From Hypomyces perniciosus (lineage: Eukaryota > Ascomycota > Sordariomycetes > Hypocreales > Hypocreaceae): a stretch of 64,000 bases of DNA. Every line of letters begins with the position of its first letter. Within the stretch, counting starts at the first letter, position 1. Made by a program: the position numbers and the translations under genes. Positions 25,609 to 35,785 of the stretch are shown here, in pieces. The stretch lies in assembly GCA_008477525.1 (NCBI GenBank), contig SPDT01000013.1:791501-855500 (forward strand), read 5' to 3'. The notes beneath the pieces were generated by a model. The model had not been told where the DNA came from, did no database searches, and was given only the letters and a program-made list of their open reading frames with translations.

Positions 25609-26664
25609 TTACAGTCTCGCATATACCCGCCCTATAATACAGGTCCAGATACGCACCGTTTTATCCTCTGAGCCCGATGCTATAAATGCTGAGTCGTGTG
25701 AGAAAGCCACTGAGCTAACCCCGGCGCCGTGGCCCTTGAGTTTTTGTACACACTCGCCCGTATTGCAGCTCCAGATGCGCACCGTCTTATCCCCCGAGCC
25801 TGATGCCACAAATACTGAGTTGTGTGAGAAAGCCACCGAGTTGACCCAACTGCCGTGGCCCTTGAGTTCTTGTATACATTCGCCTGTATTGCGGCTCCAG
25901 ATACGTACCGTCTTATCCTCTGAGCCCGATGCTATAAATGCTGAGTCGTGTGAGAAAGCCACTGAGTTAACCCATTCGCTGTGGCCCTTGAGTTCTTGTA
26001 TACATTCGCCTGTATTGCGGCTCCAGATACGCACCGTTTTATCCTCTGAGCCCGATGCTATAAATGCTGAGTCGTGTGAGAAAGCCACTGAGCTAACCCC
26101 GGCGCCGTGGCCCTTGAGTTCTTGTATACACTCGCCCGTATTGCAGCTCCAGATGCGCACCGTCTTATCCCCCGAGCCCGATACCACGAGTGCTGAGTCA
26201 TGCGATAAAGCCACCGAGCTGACCCATAAGTTATGGCCCTCGAGTTTGTATATACATTCCCCTGTATTGCAGCTCCAGATACGCACCGTCTCATCGGCTG
26301 AGCCCGATACCACGAACGTTGAGTCATGTGAGAAGGCTATTGAGTTGACAACGTTATAGTGGCCCTTAAGTTCGTGTATACATTCGCCCGTATTGCAGCT
26401 CCACACGCGCACTGTGTCATCATCGTCCGAGCCCGATGCCACGAGTGCCGAGTCGTGTGAGAACACGACTGAGTCGACTTCGCCGTGACCCTTAAGTTCT
26501 CGTATGCATTCCGCCTGTGTTGCAGCTCTAGATACGCACGGCTTGTCGTCTAAGCCCGATGGCGCGAGTGTCGAGTCGTTCCAGGAAGGCATCTCATTGA
26601 CTCCGTCGCTATGGTCCTTAAGTTTTTGTAGGCATACACTCCCACCGTTTTCCATCTGTAGCAC
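25609..26664 (-). pseudogene. WD40 propeller of an NLR (HNWD-type), NACHT part missing
   Basis: A 351-aa frame composed of WD40 repeats in a 42-residue (126-bp) period. Seven are well formed, each built on SVAFSHDSA, SGSEDKTVRIW and NTGEC-QELKGHG. An eighth, N-terminal one is badly eroded (DHSDGVNEMPSWNDSTLAP). The start resembles the NACHT-WD40 junction (VCLQKL-x-HSDGVN). No NACHT domain is found upstream before 27169. Some neighbouring repeats are almost identical in DNA. Differences concentrate just after the GH of each unit (GAGVSSV, SEWVNSV, GSWVNSV, NLWVSSV, YNVVNSI). In intact genes this propeller is the ligand-sensing end of fungal NLRs. It may be a stand-alone WD protein, but truncation is more likely. 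The end (WTCIIGRVYARL) is slightly shifted from the consensus. Confidence 0.82.
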
Positions 26665-27169
26665 CAGAGACGTCTAATAAGAATGGTTAGAGAATGATCG
26701 ACCACTGTACCACTGGGGTAACAAAACTTGCTATGTAGAAGAATATATAGCGTTGGTACCTTCTAATAGAGGCGCTATGGTACCATTCGTCGCTATTGAT
26801 TCCTTAGCGACCTAGTTAGTTGGAGTGAAGAGGAGTTATAGGTGACTCTGAGAAGACTACCAACAGCAAATAACCAGCGACCAAATACATATATATATAT
26901 TTAACAAAGAGCATTATATTTGGCAATAAATTCCACAGTGAGATTTTAGTTGTCGAATCTCCCCCTCCTGCACAAGGATTTTAATTAATTACTTAGCTTT
27001 TAGACTCGGAAACCTTGCGGAATGCAGGTTAGTATGCATATAGTTCGCTGAGGCTGGCCTTCTGCCTGATTTCCCGCCCGCGATGGCTGATATTGGTTAT
27101 CGCTTATGAGAATAGCGCGCGATCCAAGTCCGACGCCACGTCATCTATCTTTACACATCACTTTGGTGT
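26665..27169. other. Intergenic, no gene recognised
   Basis: Moderately AT-rich with an ATATAT run near 26889. Nothing resembling NACHT coding sequence was seen upstream of the WD40 frame. Confidence 0.4.
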
Positions 27170-28135
27170 TTACCTAGGGCCTACTTTTTCTGTTTGGTAA
27201 GTCGTCCACTTCGTGTCTCGGAACAAGTGTTCTACTGTTTCTTGCGCTTGTCCACATGGGCATTCCGTTGCCGGCGCTCTAATCTGGTAGGGGTAACCAT
27301 TCAATCGTGCCATTCCTGTTCTGAGCTGGGCCAGCACGCTGGCCTCTTTCCAAGATAGCTGATCATGAAGCTGGCGTGTATGTCTTCCCGGCAAAGCACA
27401 GTCGCCTCTTTTAGAATGTTTCCCAACTCCTTCTGGTAAACTTCTTTATTCTGTAGCTCTGATCTTGCAATAGTGAGTGTAATGGACCGAGCTCTGGGCG
27501 AGCCTGGAGGAGTCTGCCGCGGTGGCTCAACGTGCTCATATTTTCGCCACCTTAAGCAGTTCAAGCCCGCCGTCGCAGGAAAACACGCGATAATTATCTT
27601 GTTTCCATTCCCTGTGAGTGCGTTGATAAGGTCGTATATGCGGCGCACATTCTCTTGCCCCGATTGTTGGCGGGGTGAGCGCTGCGGCTTTATTACTCGT
27701 GAGCACTTCGACCACTCGATACTTAAACTTCGGCAGTGCCTCTAGGGCGTACGCCATAGCTGCTAGCTCCGCGGAGTGTGGGTTCTGTTCTCTTGCAGTA
27801 CTGAGGGGAACTGAAAACGTCTCAAGTCCTCCACCACGCTACACAGACAAGGGGAGCCGGATGGCCTCTCCCATGCCAACCATACCGTTCTTCGCTGAGC
27901 TGCTCGTGGTAATGTGTATAGCCCAACCCGCGTTAGCTACTCTCGTGGCTTCTGAATTGTCTTCGGTGATTGTTTGTATCCGTTCCTCCCAGGGTGCCAA
28001 TGTCAACGGGTTGATGGTCCCTATACCATTAACCGGCGCCTCGCAGCACACATCAGCAATTCTTCGCAGGGGAGATATAAACTCTTAAACGCCCGGATCC
28101 GGCAAGTGACCTTGCGGAGCGGGTTAGTACCTGGC
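27170..28135 (-). pseudogene. 3' end of a Tad-like LINE ORF2 (RNase H and C-terminal zinc knuckle)
   Basis: Minus-strand frames, broken by several frameshifts, give the region before RNase H (GTINPLTLAPWEERIQTI), the RNase H start (ATRVANAGWAIHITTSSSAK) and the later part with GNGNKIIIACFPATAGL. The conserved C-terminal block HTRQLHDQLSWKEASVLAQL, RTGMARLNGYPYQI and CPCGQAQETVEHLF ends the element. The last Cys of the C-x-C...H...C knuckle is replaced by Asp. The fragment is 5'-truncated near 28135, as usual for LINEs. It is not functional. Confidence 0.8.
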
Positions 28136-28154
28136 AATGAATGGAGATCTACCT

Positions 28155-28242
28155 ATACCCGTTGGTGGGTCCTCTGGAAACCAACTAAAAGGACTTGGCG
28201 AAGTCCTTTTAGTTGGTTTCCAGAGGACCCACCAACGGGTAT
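28155..28242. repeat. Perfect 42-bp inverted repeat with 4-base loop
   Basis: Arms 28155-28196 and 28201-28242 are exact reverse complements, separated by GGCG. They lie directly at the truncated end of the LINE fragment. The arms have normal GC content, so this is not a low-complexity hairpin. It could be a foldback element, a hairpin RNA source, an inverted LINE 5' end or an assembly snap-back. Confidence 0.9.
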
Positions 28243-28439
28243 CACCTAGTTATTTTTTAAATGGTGGGATCTTGCCAGCAAAGCTCGTATTGAACCCAGG
28301 AGTATAGTGAAGAGAAGAAGGTTCCGGTAACTTTTGTCAGGCAACTCTATGGAAGATACCTCGTTTCTACTGTATAGAAGGTGCAAAAGTCCTAAGATTA
28401 CACAGCGCCGCAATCGTGAGTTTATTTTGACAGGATTAA

Positions 28440-28521
28440 TATAACGATCCGGGTCTGATTCTTAAGGGATAAACCGAGGTTTGTGAGTCTATATTAATAG
28501 AGAGGTTGGATATAAATACTA
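28440..28521 (-). repeat. Fragment of the gypsy-family LTR
   Basis: About 80 bases match the end of the LTR seen at 1947-2030 (GATCCGGG, GATTCTTAAGGGATAAACCG, TAAATACTA). The matching stops at 28521. No partner LTR or duplication was found. Confidence 0.75.
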
Positions 28522-28635
28522 CCACGGCATAGAAGGACAGGTCAGGGCAAATATCGTTGTTGTGCCGTAAGGAGCAAGAAAGCCCTAGAGCTCTACGGGA
28601 AGCTATAGCTACAGGATACGCGTTGGCGCATGGGC

Positions 28636-28680
28636 ACGTGACCGGGACTTACGTGACCGGGACTTACGTGACCAGGCGTT
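28636..28680. repeat. 15-bp tandem repeat, three copies
   Basis: ACGTGACCGGGACTT occurs twice exactly and a third time with changes. It lies 370 bases upstream of the gene at 29053. Confidence 0.85.
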
Positions 28681-28956
28681 GACTTTGTGTTATGGTTAGT
28701 ATCGTGACAGATGTTGTCTGGACTAAGGGCCGGGGACCTTTGAGGTGATGTGGTGATTCGGCATACCAAGCTAGCAGCATCCGCAAGCAGGCTTTCTATT
28801 AATATCCATATTCCACATGTATGGAATACACGGAATGACGTCATTGGTTTAAACTAAACGAATCGGTCATAGAGCCGCGTGCTTGGGCCAACCCTTGGTA
28901 CATTGTCCTTGTGTAGGTAGTAATTGTTATCACATAACCCTAACCCCCGCCCACGG

Positions 28957-28963
28957 TATAAAA
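28957..28963 (+). promoter_or_regulatory. TATA box of the gene at 29053
   Basis: TATAAAA in the context CACGGTATAAAAGCAG, 90 bases upstream of the ATG, preceded by a C-rich tract. Confidence 0.6.
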
Positions 28964-29052
28964 GCAGATTGCCGAGCATACCCCGTACACCTACTTGTTG
29001 TCACTGTTTCTACCGAAGCACATGTCGATACCACCTTTCCAACACGCAAGAT

Positions 29053-31581
29053 ATGGAGCCCAGACCCAACTTTCACTTCGACCCTTTTGGGCCTGAAGCA
29101 GAGTCCCTTGGCGAGAGCGACTTCGACCCCAGCAGTATCAACTGGAGCGATCCCACAGCCTTTTTCCGCACCATGAACATGCCTGCGCCGCCCCTCATGA
29201 CTGCGGAGGAAGTTCGCTGCGAAGCCGAGGGTAGATTAAAGGAGATATTTGCGAGCCATGACACCTTGCATGCTATCCTCTTGCGTCACGAGGCTTCAAT
29301 CCAGAATCGCTGGTCGAAGAAGAAGAAGCAGCAGAGGCTCAAAATCTTGCTCAATGCCTGGCCGAACATGCCGACAATGCATCGTCCCGACTTTGAAGCT
29401 TTCCGCATGGAGTCTCAAGAGCCTAGAAAGAAGGGAAAATTCAGAGATTATTATATCTGGCCTTAAATCAACCAAGAGGATCTCTTGAGCAACAAGGCCC
29501 TGCTGCTGATGCTGAACTCGCGGGGACGTCATTTCCCTTCCCACTTTGCAGGGGCAGACAGGGCGCAAATGCACCTGGGGCTCGTATCGAGCGGGCTGTC
29601 CGCCATCTTTTTGAACCTCTACACGATGGTGCTGAATGGAGCCGAAAATGCTGAAGGCTGTGGAAAGCTATTATCATGGGAAGACCACCCGGAAGCCTGT
29701 GAATGGGCTTGTACCCAAAAACAGTTCATCCCCGGTGAAGGTCTTCTCATTCTTGAAGCTCAGGCGAAGGTCTTGCGGTTCCTGGTGGACTGCTGTCGGC
29801 AGATCCTCCATGATATCCCTGAGGATACACTGACTACCGATGTCTTCGCCCTTCAGTCCGAGCCACATCTGAAGACAGAGACGGAGACAAGCGGATTTGA
29901 GACCCTAGCAGTCATGGCGGCAGAAGCACCCTATCGCGTCCCTGCTAATCTTGACCTCCGCCGAATCGAGTCTCTTCTCACGGCTAGGGTGTCGGCTGCG
30001 GAAGATCACATCTGGGCTCTCCGCGAGGACCCGACCTATTTCTCCCAGCATCTCCTGGAGACTAGGGAGCACCGTCAAGAGATGTTGAAGGACCTCACCG
30101 GTGCTGAGCATCCCGTTTTCAACAAAACTAAGGATAACACATTCTGGGCTAGGGTTCTTGGCAGCATCATCTTAGATTCCTACCTTGAACTTGAAACCTT
30201 CGCCGTGCTTCGCCAACAAGCCCGAAGACTGCAGCAGCTTCAATCCATGTACACCAGCAGTATTCAGGCCACAAAGGATTTGCCTGCCGAATTCATGGCT
30301 GCGATTCTCCAATTCCAACATACCCTCAATCAGCTGGCGAAAGGACCGATCAACCAACTCAAGACCATCGTTGTTTGCTCACCACCAATGCGCAGACTTT
30401 TCGTTCGAGAGCCGCCTACGGATCCCTCCTCAAGCATGATCGTCGTCAGGGATAGGCCTGGCGCAAAAAGGAGCAAAATCGAGGGACAACTCATTTGGTT
30501 GCTTCGCACACTTTGGGAAGATGACCGCCAACTATTCTTAATGAGCATGCCTTTAGTACTAGACGAGCTGGAGAGGCTGTTAGAAGCCGAACCGGAAGCG
30601 CAAGAGCTTACAACTTCGCTGATTGTTAAGGTCATCGGTGATCTTTCCATAATCGCACAATGCCTCGTGCAGCTTCAACTATATCAACCATGGTCACGAA
30701 CATTTGAGACCAGCATAGTGGAAAGGAAAGATGAGCTTGATTGTGAGTTCAAGGAGTTGGCCCAGCCATGGACCAAGCTTAAGTTGGCGCTCCATGAGAA
30801 GAACCTGAATCGTGTGGCAAAACTGGGCAATCCTCATGAGAAGAAATTTTTCTATCCGTGTGACAAGCGCCGGACAAAGGAGAACGTGGAATCTATGAGA
30901 AAGGCCGAGGGAAACCTCGATGAGTTCTGGGCTGCTGTGGATCGAGTCGTGCAGGGCAAGCTTGAAGGGACAAGGGCGCTGGACTTGCTTTCTCAGGAAC
31001 GAATCCTTCAGCGCACTCCGGAGTGGGTTGATGGGTTGAGTGCTACGCTCAAGGACAAAGACAAACCACAAGCCTCAAAACTTCAGGCCGATGTCACTTA
31101 CAAGCCCCTATCAAGCCTGTATTTTGATCAATCGAGTACAAGCGCACTAAGTCAAAGCACACTTCCGGTGAGGACTAAGACGAAAACACGAGGACCAGCA
31201 CAGGGAGTTTTCCCGGAACCTGAGGCTACGGGGATTGTTGTGGAACCTATCACTGTGAAGACGTCCATCCAGGTTGACGCCCGGGCACTGAAGGTATTCC
31301 GGACGCTCTTCTTCAATCCCGAAGTGACATCTTCTCCCGGGGAAATTTCGTGGAATGACTTCCTTCACGCGATGACGTCAACGGGGGTATTCGCGGCTGA
31401 GAAGTTGTACGGGTCGGTTTGGCAGTTCCGGCGAGTGTGTGGGCAGGACCAGAGCCGGATTCAGTTTCATGAGCCACACCCGCGGGGGAAAATACCGTTT
31501 GTGATGGCGAGAAGACACGGGAGGAGACTGTATAGAGCGTTTGGGTGGGACGGGGAGATGTTTGTGTTGAAGCAGAAATAA
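29053..31581 (+). pseudogene. Large fungal family protein with C-terminal HicA-like domain, one internal stop
   Basis: A single uninterrupted frame of 842 codons except for TAA at 29464-29466 (codon 138). The TAA sits in ...DYYIWP-stop-INQEDLL and is one C-to-T change from CAA, giving the expected WPQINQEDLL. The N-terminal half has HEASIQNRWSKKKKQQRL, AWPNMPTMHRPDFEAF, LLLMLNSRGRHFPSHFA, PGEGLLILE and FLVDCCRQILHDIP, a pattern I recall from a widespread, expanded Pezizomycotina family without assigned function. The last 100 residues (FLHAMTSTGVF, GSVWQF, IQFHEPHPRGKIPF, ARRHGRRLYRAFGW) recall the HicA/YcfA fold, but with Trp instead of the catalytic His after Gly-Ser. That link is my inference. 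A TATA box lies 90 bases upstream. No splice sites could remove the TAA. Readthrough or a sequencing error remain possible. Confidence 0.72.
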
Positions 31582-31679
31582 GAGGTTCTCGTCGGAACCC
31601 TGCTTCACGTGTCACATTCCGAACACGTTTCCCTTATATACAGTTGGTACCGTCATGATAATTGCTACAAATGCGATTA

Positions 31680-32129
31680 TTAGCCTATTCTTTTGCCTAT
31701 TGGCGTGACGGTATGACGGTTCGTCACATCACGAGACGACCCACAGCAAGTCATTAATGATATCACCTGATTGTCTCCTATGAACATCACGTAGCTGACG
31801 TTTACTGACTGCCCCAACAGCTTCAATTCTAGACATAATAGCGCCCAAATGTCGCACAACAACAGTATCATCACCTGCCTCAAGCGAGACAGCAGCCAAG
31901 CATAGCCACCCAGCAACAAGCCTCACCCAGGGTGGCGATCCATTCCACGTCCATATCCGTGGGCATCCATTCCGTAAGCTGCCCATTGTAGAGTCGGAAG
32001 GAAATTTTCATAACACTTTATTCCCCAGGAGTGGTTTGTGCGATCTAGCTCGAAGTCGACATAGTGAAACGCAAAATCAACCCCTTCTAGAGCTACAGTG
32101 TGGCAAAATGAGCCTTTAACAAAATTCAT
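31680..32129 (-). other. Possible small minus-strand coding remnant, unrecognised
   Basis: Two minus-strand frames abut. One gives MNFVKGSFCHTVALEGVDF and the other gives VVVRHLGAIMSRIEAVGAVS. They could be joined by a frameshift or an intron near 31935. Both have ordinary amino acid composition. I recognise no family, and chance frames are equally possible. Confidence 0.2.
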
Positions 32130-33670
32130 ATACTGTTATTCACTGGCAAAATAAAATCGGAAAGACCAGAGTCAGCGTTCATGATATTTACTCTTGCGAA
32201 AAACCTGAAGTTGCAAAAATCCATACAGGAAACTTTTAGAAGGACAGAATTAATATCCTCGCAGTTCCATCTCAATAGCTATTTCGCGGTAGTTGCGACT
32301 CGCCAATATTAGTTGTAGTGCCGCCCTTGCTGCACTCCTTGCATCTAAACTGCAGTGCGTCCGTCAATGGGCACTGCCTTATTCCGCCCGCAGAAGGAAC
32401 ACAACTATACTACTTAATATAAAATCTCTTCAATATCTGTATTAATAATAAACCTACGTCTTTAAGTTGTTAATATATACTAAAAATTAGTGCTGGGGCA
32501 GAAACGGAAGTTGTGTGAAAACAAGAGAGATATGCGCGTGTGTAAATAGTATTAATTCTCTATCAGACTATAAAATCCAGCAAAATGTAAGCCCACACCG
32601 TGCGTATGGATTAGTGACCTCATATGTTATGTGACGTTTTCTTTATAAGCAGTTAAGGGCTGACATGTGATCTCATGCAATCTTGAGCACAGTCCACTTG
32701 CCATTCGCGTTTTTGGCTAGCATATGGTTTCTAGTTAGGTAGTGTCAACATCGCGACGAGTAATGACAAAGGCCAACAAGTTGAGCCCACTCTCTAAGAT
32801 CCACGAGCACTTTCACTATAGATCTCCTAAACCAAAGTGACCTCGATCACACTCGGCCTTGGCACTCTGTCTGACCTAAGGGCTATAAAGTGATTCACGA
32901 CTTGACACCCTCGCACCAACTTACTTGTCTTCCTCATATAGAGTTGTGTCCGCCTACGCATCTCTCCTCCGGTGACTCTTGGACATGATTGCCACACTCA
33001 CAAGGGGACACCGCACCCAGAGATTTTAGAGTGTACTCTTACTCTGTTTTATGTAGCTATTCCAATAAAGCTGGGCTAGTTCCTATCGTGGTCTCTGAGG
33101 TTACGGACGAAGGCCGACGAAGAAAATGACAGTCCACACTATGCGGGCGCTTCGTATTACAAACCCACCTCAAGTCGGTTACTATCCGTCTCTCCGGCCC
33201 CGCTTTCTGATTGCCAGGTATTATTCGAACCCGACTCCGAAAACTCTCACCAGGAAGCTTGTTCATACTGCGACGAACCGAATCTCTAGTCTCGGCAGCC
33301 TTGATCAAGTTGACCAACGGACTACAGCTCAATCGGGCTATCTGCACCAACGTCTGAAGATAGTCAGAAAGCCGATTTCGCAATGGAAACATCCAACGAC
33401 AGATCTAGATTTGTAGTATATCTCGTCAATATACGCTATCATTCAAGCTGATCCCTACAATCTCAAAAAATCTGTACATTATGGCTTATGACCAACGCTC
33501 TTGTCGCTGTTCGCCCCATACGGTGAGATTTTAGGGCAGGTAGTCGAACATGCCGACCGCGAAGAGGGAACACGTCATCAGGCCGTGTCAATCAGCCCAT
33601 CTGGCGAAGCTACGCGAGCTTAGGCGGTAATCGGGCGAGCCGAATTGAAGACCCATTCATCATCATGAGG
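32130..33670. other. Intergenic with overlapping unassigned frames
   Basis: No supported gene. Two opposite frames overlap at 33057-33416. The plus-strand one (MRALRITNPPQVG, RPRFLIARYYSN) has an Arg-rich, mitochondrial-leader-like start but no recognised continuation. A short dispersed repeat lies at 32573-32635. Confidence 0.3.
32573..32635 (+). repeat. Dispersed repeat copy 1
   Basis: AAATCCAGCAAAATGTAAGC through TATGTTATGTGAC parallels 40318-40381 with about one change in five bases. The piece just before it (GATATGCGCGTGTGTAAATA) also resembles 37650-37670. Confidence 0.65.
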
Positions 33671-33678
33671 TATAAATA
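33671..33678 (+). promoter_or_regulatory. TATA box upstream of small secreted frame
   Basis: TATAAATA lies exactly 100 bases before the ATG at 33771, a typical fungal spacing. Confidence 0.4.
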
Positions 33679-33770
33679 AATGTAAATTTATCTTTCAAAG
33701 TGTGAAATAACGTTATCCATTCTCTAAAATTCAAGTATACCAGTTCTTCAAATTGTCGCAAAACTCTGAA

Positions 33771-33872
33771 ATGCGTCCTACACTTCTTCTCTCTCTTGCT
33801 TTTGCAAGCAATGTGGCCCTGGCCGCTCATTGCACGCCAGAAGCATCCTTTGGTTGCTCGGCCGGTGATTGA
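33771..33872 (+). CDS. Very short secreted peptide or first exon of a small Cys-containing secreted protein
   Basis: A 33-codon frame starts MRPTLLLSLAFASNVALAA, a clear signal peptide, followed by HCTPEASFGCSAGD and a stop. A TATA box is 100 bases upstream. Directly after GCSAG the DNA reads GTGATTGACTAAC...CTATAG, which looks like a small intron with a branch site. It would be only 35 bases and does not restore a long phase-correct frame. A further frame (CAMYNIVAQWNWSYNEV) follows at once and ends near 33980. I infer a small secreted-protein gene that is damaged or whose splicing I cannot resolve. Confidence 0.35.
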   Translation: MRPTLLLSLAFASNVALAAHCTPEASFGCSAGD

Positions 33873-34801
33873 CTAACAATTAATAATTTATCTCTATAGT
33901 GTGCAATGTATAATATTGTCGCGCAGTGGAACTGGTCTTATAATGAAGTCACTAAAATTTATTCTCTTCATGACAGACTGGCATAAGATAAGAATTAAAA
34001 TTGGTCTATTAGTGTGTCGGCACCTTCTAGTCACTTGTCGAATCTAGCTTACCGACTGTGGTGTCTGTCTTCTATATAAAGGATGATTTCAACCATCAGC
34101 CCTCTCTTCTTCAATGAACTGCATATTTTGACTATAACTCTCGCATATGACCAAATAGCCCTTTATTGCGTGTTATTCTTTCTGTCCGGCTGTGACCCTA
34201 TCACTCATTCTAACGCATATCTTAGACTCTTCTTATCTTGAGTGCTAAGTCTTATATGTTGTGATGTTGCGTGGTGCGATTTTTCACTATTATTAGAGCA
34301 TTATATAGGGGATAGAGTATAAATGACAATTAATAATTGAATAAAATAACATTTGTATTCGCTGTCTAATATCTACATTAGTGATATTGTGATAATTGTC
34401 CATACGTTGGGGTCATTATTTTTCCGTAAGCAGCCTGCATCGCAAAAGAACAACTGCCTTGACTTGGAATCACGGTTGGTGAATTTTATGCCAGATCTTC
34501 TTAACTTAAACCCTATCGATTTGGACAGCAAAAGTCTGCATACATTCTTTATTAACTCTCAAGTTGCATCATTTGGGTGAAGTTTAAACAAAGTTGAGCA
34601 GTGAACGCGGAGTTGCTTGACAATAACGACAACCTTAAGTTAAATCACCAAAACCCCCCATTAAGATACATTTAACCTTAATGCCTGTGATATGTTATTT
34701 AATGAGCGAGAACCCCCCCTGGAAGCCAGGCCTCACGATTACATCCCACAAAGTCTTCACATACCAATCACTATCAATTCATTATCCATTCATCCATCAA
34801 G
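33873..34801. other. Intergenic, no gene supported
   Basis: AT-rich. A TATATAAA at 34073-34080 is followed by a pyrimidine-rich leader-like stretch but no open frame of note. The 75-aa frame at 34353 has no recognisable features. Confidence 0.35.
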
Positions 34802-35785
34802 ATGACAAAAAAACACACCTTCCATCAGTTCCTAGACCTGCCTGCCGAGATCAGGCTCAGCATTTGGGAACTCACCGTTAGGCCGCATCAGAGTGGCGCT
34901 CACTTCTTCTCCGTCACCAACACGTTTATTGACGGCAAAAGCTTGAAGAATCTCGCCGTCTCCGACAATGACGATGAAGAACCATCTGGTTGCCTCCTTG
35001 CAGCACCAAAGACAATCCAGTTCAACAGACCAAGGCACTCTTGGACGCACGGCAACTCTTCAACATATATCTATGATGCCGGCCTCTGGACCGCCTGCTG
35101 GGAATCGCGTTTGGTCATGCAAAAGCATTATATCAAGCTCAACCCAGGTTACCCAGTGGAGTTGAGCGGATTCCGACACAAGAACGAACGCTGGCAATTT
35201 GCACTCTTCCCACACCAAGACTTGGTCGTTCTGCAGCCTTTTCGCACCCGATCTGTGTGGAAAACTGCGTATCCACCCGACATACCAATGGCTCTGCACC
35301 GAGACGGATGGGACAATCAGTTCAAGAACATTGCTGTCGAGTACGACCCGAGTTGGATTGACATTGACCCATCCATGACTCGGCGTCAGCTGCTGGAAGA
35401 AGATAGCACTCGCGGGTTCTTCCTTCGTGCACTTCACGCGACCACGGCGACATGGACACCAGGAAAGTTCGGGATATGGCTGGTTGACTACACATTGCGA
35501 CGGCGTCGAGACTTGGACGCTTCAAGGTACGGGAAAGTCCAGACATTTTTCGGCAACGACAGGAAGTTCGTGGAAACCAATGCGTTAAGCCTGGACTGGA
35601 CTATCTATGCACAGAACACGGCGCTACACTTCATGGACATAATCCATCGGCGTGGTTTCAACTTTCAGTGGTTTCGGGAGAACCTTGACTACCCAGTTCG
35701 GCATCCAATGATGATGGGACATGAGCCTTGGTATCCCAGGTCTATGAGACATGTGGTCGGACTTCTCTGCTGCGAAACAGCCTGA
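34802..35785 (+). CDS. 2EXR domain-containing protein
   Basis: An uninterrupted 327-aa frame. It opens with HTFHQFLDLPAEIRLSIWEL, the hallmark of the fungal 2EXR family (FxxLPxEIRxxIWxL), a large group of unknown molecular function common in accessory parts of Pezizomycotina genomes. A second family-typical block follows (LWTACWESRLVMQKHY, corresponding to the usual C-xESR motif). The rest is globular with many Trp and Arg residues and no membrane segment or signal peptide. The ATG is preceded by CATCAAG, a good fungal start context. It is intact, single-exon and surrounded by intergenic DNA. Confidence 0.85.
   Translation: MTKKHTFHQFLDLPAEIRLSIWELTVRPHQSGAHFFSVTNTFIDGKSLKNLAVSDNDDEEPSGCLLAAPKTIQFNRPRHSWTHGNSSTYIYDAGLWTACWESRLVMQKHYIKLNPGYPVELSGFRHKNERWQFALFPHQDLVVLQPFRTRSVWKTAYPPDIPMALHRDGWDNQFKNIAVEYDPSWIDIDPSMTRRQLLEEDSTRGFFLRALHATTATWTPGKFGIWLVDYTLRRRRDLDASRYGKVQTFFGNDRKFVETNALSLDWTIYAQNTALHFMDIIHRRGFNFQWFRENLDYPVRHPMMMGHEPWYPRSMRHVVGLLCCETA

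Noticed and set aside
25736..26359. 207-aa plus-strand frame with a repeated pattern
   Set aside because: It is the antisense shadow of the WD40 repeats. The opposite strand has clear WD40 motifs.
28936..28950. CCCTAACCC, resembling a telomere repeat
   Set aside because: Fewer than two units, with no array nearby.
30330..30650. Minus-strand frames inside the 842-codon gene
   Set aside because: Shadows of the longer plus-strand frame, which has family motifs.
34073..34140. TATATAAA with pyrimidine-rich leader
   Set aside because: No open frame or splice pattern follows within 300 bases.
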